Shown here: piece by piece, positions 17,701-21,708 of the stretch
Layout: each line of letters begins with the position of its first letter
Numbering within the stretch: position 1 is the first letter of the stretch
Assembly (NCBI GenBank): GCA_001579985.1
Contig: LRSR01008106.1
Span: forward strand, 1-21,708
DNA length: 21,708 bases
Source of the DNA: Hypsibius dujardini
Lineage: Eukaryota > Tardigrada > Eutardigrada > Parachela > Hypsibiidae
Direction of reading: 5' to 3'
Notes under the pieces: generated by a model
Database searches by the model: none
The model's input: only the letters and a program-made list of their open reading frames with translations
What the model was told of the DNA's origin: nothing
Program-made: the position numbers and the translations under genes

Positions 17701-17719
17701 TCTACCGGACGGACTATGA
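8751..17719 (+). CDS. GGT1: Gamma-glutamyltransferase (glutathione hydrolase), 9 exons
   Basis: Exons: 8751-8878, 10188-10496, 13312-13919, 14198-14347, 14923-15065, 15156-15349, 16720-16960, 17352-17465, 17555-17719 (stop TGA); 683 residues. GGT cleaves the gamma-glutamyl bond of extracellular glutathione or transfers the glutamyl group. Order: cytosolic tail (1-43), one membrane anchor (about 44-63, YKLFGILSVLSVSALILLGL), stalk, large subunit, small subunit beginning at the predicted nucleophile Thr489 in TGGTAHVS. By alignment to human GGT1, present are Arg198 (R107), Asn509 (N401), Asp531 (D423), Ser559-Ser560 (S451-S452), Gly581-Gly582 (G473-G474) and Cys141/Cys165 (C50/C74). Thr399 is Ser507 and Glu420 is His528. 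No counterpart of the C192/C196 pair is seen. The C-terminus SDGRKGGLPDGL matches the family. The exon 5 donor is ambiguous: GTTATA at 15066 fits family spacing; GTATAT at 15102 would add 12 residues. Confidence 0.92.
8967..9754 (+). mobile_element. Internally deleted pogo/Tigger-type DNA transposon (788 bp)
   Basis: The left end, CTATAGCGACGCGATTCTCA, and the reverse complement of the right end, CAGTAGCGACGATTCTAAGG, are inverted repeats of about 27 bp with a 2 bp indel and few mismatches. Both sides are flanked by TA (8965-8966, 9755-9756), the target duplication of Tc1/mariner-pogo elements; a CAGT start is common in pogo. Between the ends lies a two-exon reading frame for a CENP-B-like DNA-binding region (see next entry) but no DDE catalytic domain, so the copy is non-autonomous. 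It sits in GGT intron 1 in the same orientation as the gene. Confidence 0.85.
9096..9543 (+). CDS. CENP-B/pogo-type DNA-binding protein remnant, two exons
   Basis: Exons 9096-9235 and 9318-9543 join in phase (AC|G) through a GTAAGA...GTGTGCAG intron and encode 121 residues. Residues about 20-46 form a helix-turn-helix (LSQRKFARAEKIGEATLRRWL), like the N-terminal psq/CENP-B domain. The second part matches the CENP-B-type HTH: PEQEKEPRGWVLEERSEGV, then IRDRAL and IPGFNASNGWV, the last motif being near diagnostic. The frame stops (CLIS*) just where the domain normally continues, so the DDE domain is absent. A short acidic frame ending FVEESDEDL* at about 9565-9610, in another frame, may be the relic of the transposase C-terminus after an internal deletion. 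It could be a dead fragment or a DNA-binding-only protein; expression is unknown. Confidence 0.7.
9769..10030. repeat. Diverged two-copy tandem repeat
   Basis: The block starting ATTAACTTTTT at 9804 (…TTTAGTTGCTAAAAAACCAACT…TTTAGTGCTAGCG) recurs at 9957 with the same order of motifs (…TTCAGTTGCTGAGAAACTAAACT…TTGAGCGCTACC), an offset of about 153 bp. Preceding AAATTAAACTAT motifs also repeat. No terminal inverted repeat was found. Confidence 0.6.
10715..11355. repeat. Long fold-back inverted repeat (~640 bp)
   Basis: Two arms of roughly 300 bp face each other around 11040. Clear anchors: 10765-10790 pairs with the reverse complement of 11275-11300 (23 of 26 identical); GAGTCGTTTTTGGAGAT (about 10984) pairs with GGGTCGTTCTTGGAGGT (reverse of about 11086-11102); TTTAAAGAATTTT and AAATTCAATTTT blocks also pair. 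It has no coding potential. It may be a fold-back or long-TIR MITE; ends and target duplication were not resolved. Confidence 0.7.
11400..11920. repeat. Second fold-back inverted repeat (~520 bp)
   Basis: Centred near 11666. GACCAATGTCC at 11531-11541 is the reverse complement of 11795-11805. GGTCCCCTTCCCTTTCCC (11470) pairs with GGGAAAGGGAAGGGGGACC (ending 11858). The arms extend outward with weaker identity. No coding potential. Confidence 0.65.
12295..12406. repeat. Short imperfect hairpin repeat
   Basis: AAATCGTGCATTTCTAACTTTAG (from 12303) pairs with the reverse complement of CTGAAGTTAGTGGTGCACGATT (ending about 12397), around a centre near 12350. Possibly a decayed fold-back related to those upstream. 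Confidence 0.5.
12893..13196. mobile_element. 304 bp MITE with TTACGTAA termini and TAA duplication
   Basis: 27 bp terminal inverted repeats: left GGGGCCTTACACTTATTACG, right (reverse complement) GGGATCATACACATATTACG, both continuing TAATCAA; 23 of 27 positions match. TAA flanks both sides (12890-12892, 13197-13199). The interior repeats GATTACG motifs and carries GGGTGGGTGGG/GGGAGGGTGGG runs on the + strand. No coding capacity. The 3 bp TAA duplication fits a PIF/Harbinger-like mobiliser; the TTACGTAA terminal family is not named here. Confidence 0.8.
14348..14922 (+). other. GGT intron 4 (575 bp)
   Basis: Phase-1 intron, donor GTAAGG, acceptor AAACATAG. 14755-14825 is almost pure A/T with palindromic TTTACAAATTT/AAATTTTGTAAA segments. 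Otherwise unremarkable; no CTGT/CAGA repeat and no gene seen. Confidence 0.7.
15880..16100. mobile_element. 221 bp hAT-type MITE with perfect 8 bp target duplication
   Basis: Terminal inverted repeat CAGTGGCGCGCCGA at the left and its reverse complement at the right (apart from one base at the inner edge), the classic CAGTGGCG start of hAT elements. TTGATTGG flanks both ends exactly (15872-15879 and 16101-16108), the 8 bp duplication of hAT insertion. Subterminal G-tracts (GAGGGGGGTGTT; reverse of AACACCCCCCG) extend the pairing. No coding capacity. Confidence 0.92.
16371..16466. repeat. Compound (AAT)n/(ATT)n microsatellite
   Basis: An AATAAT array with GAT interruptions passes into an ATTATT array on the same strand, so the two halves are complementary and can form a hairpin of about 40 bp per arm. 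Confidence 0.85.
16961..17351 (+). other. GGT intron 7 (391 bp)
   Basis: Phase 0, donor GTGTGC, acceptor ATATTGCAG; the junction GGTRIVTGILN-ILTRILYF keeps the GGT spacing to DLKSAL. AT-rich, with AAATTAAATTAAATT-type short repeats near 17050; nothing else recognised. Confidence 0.75.
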
Positions 17720-17891
17720 GTTTGGCTCAAGGCCATAGAGTTCCCGTTAGGATTTAATTGTCTTCTGTTTGTGGGTTCTGCGCATGAGCGCTATGCATCC
17801 TTTATATTTCTCTCTCATAATGCAAATTTTTTTTGCATAGTGAAGAAACGCCCATCTTTATAAAACTTTCAATATAAACAGTAAGGTAGAC

Positions 17892-17923
<32 letters not shown>

Positions 17924-18024
17924 CGACAGGCAAGCATCGTATGTAGGTAGACAGGCAGTCAGATAAACAGAAACAGATTAGTCATATACATTGATGGACG
18001 GACGGGCGAACGGACAGACAGATG

Positions 18025-18066
<42 letters not shown>

Positions 18067-18475
18067 AAGACAGACAAGATGCCTGATAATACAAGTCATC
18101 GCCACTGCGGTGATTGCCGAAAGGCAAAAAATGCTTTTACTCGTTTCAGCAGAGAGATGATCCAATTTTGACCTTGAAACACAAAACAAAACTGCTCCCG
18201 GAAATGACACATGACTCCGTGATAAGCATCAATCAAGAGACGGCAAAATGCCGTTATTTACAGTCTGTAAAATGTGATCTCATCAAGCCGAAATGATGAA
18301 ATACACTAATGAGATGAGGTCAGCTAATAATACATAGACATGCGTAATACGCAAAAGCAGCCAATCATGCCCAACAATTCCACAGCAGTAGGCTGGTCTC
18401 CCATTCGGCTCCTTCCTTTGCCGCTCATGAATGACATCATTTCGACCATTGCTTCTGCCTGTGTTTAGTTACTGA
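17720..18475. other. GGT 3'UTR and intergenic spacer
   Basis: Follows the GGT stop. ATGCAAA...TTTGCAT (about 17820-17838) is a small inverted repeat. An AATATAAA near 17871 is a possible weak poly(A) signal; no AATAAA is seen. The CAGA microsatellite follows. 18080-18475 shows no recognisable gene. Confidence 0.55.
17886..18078. repeat. Intergenic (CAGA)n microsatellite
   Basis: Two purer blocks of CAGA (about 17893-17922 and 18016-18078) with degenerate GGACGGACGGGCGAACGGAC sequence between them. Same unit as the intron repeats of the neighbouring genes. Confidence 0.9.
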
Positions 18476-18751
18476 GTGAGCTCATTTCCTATTAGCTCCA
18501 CACCCCAAGAAAAAACCGGTCTCTCACTCTTCACTTCTCTTGTCTTCCTTCAGCTCTCGCACCGCACCTCGTTCATTGCTCATTGTTGCCTCACCTTTTT
18601 TCTGTCCACTCCCCACTTCTTCTTTATCCTTCCTCTCAACGATTTTTTCCTCGAACAAGCACAGACTATCGAGCAGTCGATCACAATTCCACCCACACGC
18701 ACCCAAAAAGTGAAGCACAAATTTCGCCCAAAGCCTTTACAAATATCTGAG

Positions 18752-18855
18752 GTATGAGTAAAGATACGAAAGCGCTCACACAACGCAGCGCGCCTTCTCA
18801 ACTTTTGATTACGGAAATCTAATCTCTTCCTTTTCTTTCCATCTCGTCGTTGTAG
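18752..18855 (+). other. Probable 5'UTR intron of the DUF2828 gene
   Basis: CTGAG|GTATGAGT is a good donor and TTTCCATCTCGTCGTTGTAG a good acceptor, 50 bp before the ATG at 18906. The upstream segment (about 18480-18751) is pyrimidine-rich and looks like leader or promoter. No conserved coding sequence was seen in it. Confidence 0.5.
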
Positions 18856-18905
18856 CTCCTCTTTCATTCCGTCTTAAGGTCTCGAGCGTGTGTGAAGAAA
18901 AAAAG

Positions 18906-21637
18906 ATGGAGGCCGTTCCGGAACTTCAGGCCCTGTTTGAGCGTCTCCAGGTGCAGCTGTACGGGAGGGGAGGTGGAGAAGGGAACCGGACGCTGACGGA
19001 GAACGCAGCGGGCGCATTCACTTCAACCGGAGACAAATGCCTTGATTTCTTTGCCACCGTCGTCCGTTCCACCTCCGTGGAGACGGTCCTGGCCGGTTTC
19101 CTCGCCGCCTGGAATGAGGACCCGGAGAAGGCGGTCAAGCTGCTGTTGAATCTGCGCGACATTCGCAGCGGAAAGGGCGAGAAGAAGGTAGGAAACGAAG
19201 CGGGGGAGAAAGAAGACAGAAAAATGTGCATAGAACCACGGATAGAATGCTTGCCGGACCGAGTCGACTCCTTGACGTCGCTTCGGCATTGTGATCATGC
19301 ACGGGGCGAGTGGAGTGGCTTGACTCGGTCAGTTAAGCATTCCGGTTGTGTGTGAATTGTGATTTTGATTTCTTTTTTTATTAGGTGTCGTTGGTGCTGC
19401 TGTACGCGCTGTCCTGCTGGAAGCCCCTGACGTATTTGGCCAATCTCCAGCGGTTCCTTCAGGTGGGTGAGCAGTGAGCAGTTGTGTTGGAATTTGTTAG
19501 GGAAAAGAAATTCGGAATTTGTGGGGAAGATGTCGCGAGTCTAACGTGTTTTGGAGACGTTGATTGATGTTTCTACGGAATTTGAAATGATTGATTTTGC
19601 GCGTGAATTCTCTAAGTTGATTGGCCGATTTACTACTTGTTGGTCGTTGACTTTTCCGCGTTGTTTGATCAGACAATGACATTGTTCGTCTAGGTTGATT
19701 GTTTGATTGACCGGCCGAGTTTAGCGATTAATGAAGTTCCTTTAGTTTTTGAATGCCTTGTACTATTGGATTGATTGACTGATTGCTTTTCTCGAACAGA
19801 TCTTTTCGATTGATCGGATTTGTCTCGCTCTTATTTTTCGTTCATCGAGCAAGCAGTCCAGTCAATTTCGAAATATTAAGCGTAAAAGTTATGTGTGTTC
19901 ATTTTTTTAATTTCATTATTTAGATAAGGTTTAATTAGTTTCTCAACAGCAGGTACCGATTTTAAAAATACAAAAGAGTGTAACTTTCAAAGTGCATACA
20001 GCTTTTGTAACTAGTAAAAAATAAGTAGTAAAGAGATAAGTGATGTAGGTTTTTTAAACTAAATTTACATGTATTTATATACTCATAGCCGTAAGCGAAA
20101 AATGTATACATTTTAAGTTAGATTGATTTTTATAATTTCATGCCTGAGTTAATTGTTGTTTATTTGTTTTTTATGTCGTTCAGTGTTTTTTCTTCATAAC
20201 TAAAAAAATTCTGTTTCATATAAATTTGTGGACTTATTTAGATCTCGGCTTTTTTCTAACCTTGTCTAAATTTTGGAAGACTAAAAAACACCACTATTTA
20301 GATTATTGATCTAATAAGAATTGTTTTTGTTTTTGCAGGTAGGATGTTACAAGGACCTGCTCTTTGTCGCCGAACTGGCCGTCCGCGGCGCGACCGCCGA
20401 GAACTCGCTTCAGCGGCTGGCGCAGATGAGCGGCGACCAGCAGGAGCCGATCGAGCTGAAGATCCTCGCGTGCCAGCTGCTGAACGACGAGGCCGCCCTT
20501 AAGGCCAGCGACAAGGCCAGCATATCCCTCTGTGCCAAGTGGGTTCCCACGGAGAACACCCACTTTGACCGGAAGCCGCTGCGATTCTCCCGCAAGATCA
20601 CCAAAGCGATGGGCCTGAAGAAGAGCGAGTATCGCAAGCGGGTGTCTGCACTTAGGGCCCATCTCACCGTGCTCGAGCTACTGATGTGTACCGGCAAGTG
20701 GGATGAGATTGTCTTCAAGAGTCTGCCGGCCAAGGCGCATCGTCAGTATAGGAAGGCTTTCCGACGGGAGGAGAACAGCAAGAAGATCAAGTCAGACGAC
20801 CGGGTAGCGCTGGCGGCAAGGTATGCGGAGTATCTGGCCCAGCTGACGAAGGGTGAGGTGACCATCAAGTCGACGGGAACGCAGCCGCACGACCTCGTGA
20901 AGGTCTATATGGATCATCGATCGATGGAGGTGGATTTAACGATTGAAGGTATCCTGGTGCTTCATGACTGTATATTTGTCTGTTTGGCTGTCAGTCTGTC
21001 TGTTTGTGTCTGTACGTCGTCTGCCTGCCTCTTTGCCTGTGCTTCCGTCTCCCGTCCTGCCATGCATACTGAATTTTCGTTTTCGTTTTAGGCCAGTGGA
21101 AGGATATGATTGCCAAACTGGCGGAAACCGGCAACTTCAAGCACGTCCAGGCTGTTTGCGACGTCTCCGGCTCGATGAGCGGTACCCCCATGGAAGTGGC
21201 CATCGCGCTCGGTATGGTGGTCGCGGAACTCACTGCTGAGCCCTTCCACAACAAGCTCATCACGTTCAGCGCCAACCCGCAACTCCACACCATCGTCGGC
21301 GACAATCTGCGTGACCGCATCAACAACATCGAACGCATGCAGTGGGACATGAACACGAACCTGCTTAAGGTCTTTGAGCTGCTCCTCAGCGAAGCCGAGA
21401 AGAACCCGCAAGCGGAGATGGTGGAGAAGCTCTTCATTTTCTCGGATATGCAGTTTGATGAGGCCCGAGGAAGCGGCGGCCACCCCTGGACCACAACATA
21501 CGAGACCATCTGTCAGATGTTTGGGAAGACCAAATATGCGGTGCCGAAGATCATCTTCTGGAACCTGCGAGCTACCCATAAGTCATTCCCCGTGCAGAAG
21601 GACGAGATTGGAACGGCGTTGATCAGCGGCTTCTCAG
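18906..21637 (+). CDS. DUF2828 / von Willebrand A domain protein, 3'-partial
   Basis: Exons 18906-19187, 19385-19462, 20339-20948 and 21092-21637 give 505 residues and continue past the window (phase 1). I chose the ATG at 18906 because the TEN(A/G)A motif follows within the expected distance. The N-terminal helical part has LTENAAGAF, CLDFFATVV and AWNEDPEKAVKLLLNLRDIRSGKGEKK, the DUF2828 landmark. A middle part carries KWVPTENTHFDRK. The C-terminal vWA domain has a complete-looking MIDAS: DVSGSMSG (Asp347, Ser349, Ser351), Thr in WDMNTNL and Asp in FIFSDMQFDEA. No catalytic function is established for the family; metal-dependent protein binding is the general vWA role. Exon GC is much higher than intron GC. 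Remaining C-terminus (about 100-200 residues) is outside. Confidence 0.88.
19463..20338 (+). other. Intron 2 (876 bp) of the DUF2828 gene
   Basis: Phase 0, donor GTGGGT, acceptor TTTTTGCAG. 19555-19820 is dotted with degenerate TTGATTGA/GATTGATT units, probably a decayed tetranucleotide array; 19880-20330 is AT-rich. No gene or transposon end recognised. Confidence 0.7.
20949..21091 (+). repeat. Intron with CTGT repeat in the DUF2828 gene
   Basis: A 143 nt phase-1 intron (GTATCC...TTCGTTTTAG) containing TGTCTGTTTG/CTGCCTGCC repeat from about 20975 to 21060, on the same strand as in ABCC introns. Confidence 0.8.
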
Positions 21638-21668
21638 GTATGGCTGTTTAGATGTTCAGACATTTAAT

Positions 21669-21708
<40 letters not shown>
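21638..21708 (+). repeat. Start of an intron with pure (CAGA)n at the window edge
   Basis: After donor GTATGG, 21670-21708 is an uninterrupted CAGA array running out of the window. Confidence 0.85.

Noticed and set aside
18476-18757. 93-codon forward frame upstream of the DUF2828 gene
   Set aside because: Low-complexity pyrimidine-rich translation, no domain, ends at a likely 5'UTR donor; better read as leader or promoter.
20303-20733. Minus-strand open frames over the DUF2828 exon
   Set aside because: Same reason: antisense shadows of a conserved coding exon with high GC.

Overview
The window is nuclear DNA of an intron-rich eukaryote, most likely an invertebrate animal. Exons are short and moderately GC-rich, and they splice cleanly in frame through AT-rich introns. 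The ABC transporter reads like an animal MRP1-type protein. The species cannot be named from this sequence. The third gene, a DUF2828/von Willebrand A protein, is a family I associate mainly with plants, fungi and protists, so its presence beside animal-like genes is a small puzzle.

Three protein-coding genes lie on the + strand. (1) 393-7456 is the 3' part of an ABCC/MRP-type full transporter. It has 17 exons in the window and 1056 residues, with its 5' end outside. (2) 8751-17719 is a complete gamma-glutamyltransferase of nine exons and about 683 residues, with membrane anchor, autoprocessing threonine and substrate-binding residues. (3) 18906-21637 is the first four coding exons of a DUF2828/vWA protein, preceded by a probable 5'UTR intron and running off the right edge. 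MRP transporters export glutathione and its conjugates, and GGT degrades extracellular glutathione, so their adjacency is suggestive, but nothing in the sequence shows co-regulation.

The non-coding DNA differs sharply between genes. Longer ABCC introns are filled with degenerate (CTGT)n or (CAGA)n repeats. GGT introns lack these and hold transposon debris: a 788 bp pogo/Tigger-type element in intron 1 that keeps a two-part DNA-binding region but no DDE domain; two long fold-back repeats and a TTACGTAA-type MITE in intron 2; and a hAT MITE with a perfect 8 bp target duplication in intron 6. One ABCC intron carries a 209 bp MITE with 3 bp TAA duplications. Two introns (4559-4638 and 15350-16719) appear to use GC-AG splice sites.

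I found no tRNA, rRNA, CRISPR or virus-like sequence and no clearly new biological system. The most unusual items are the deleted pogo element inside GGT, the MITE with an internal empty-site paralogue, and the DUF2828 gene. Exon calls rest on reading frame, splice motifs and remembered family motifs; no alignment or search was run.
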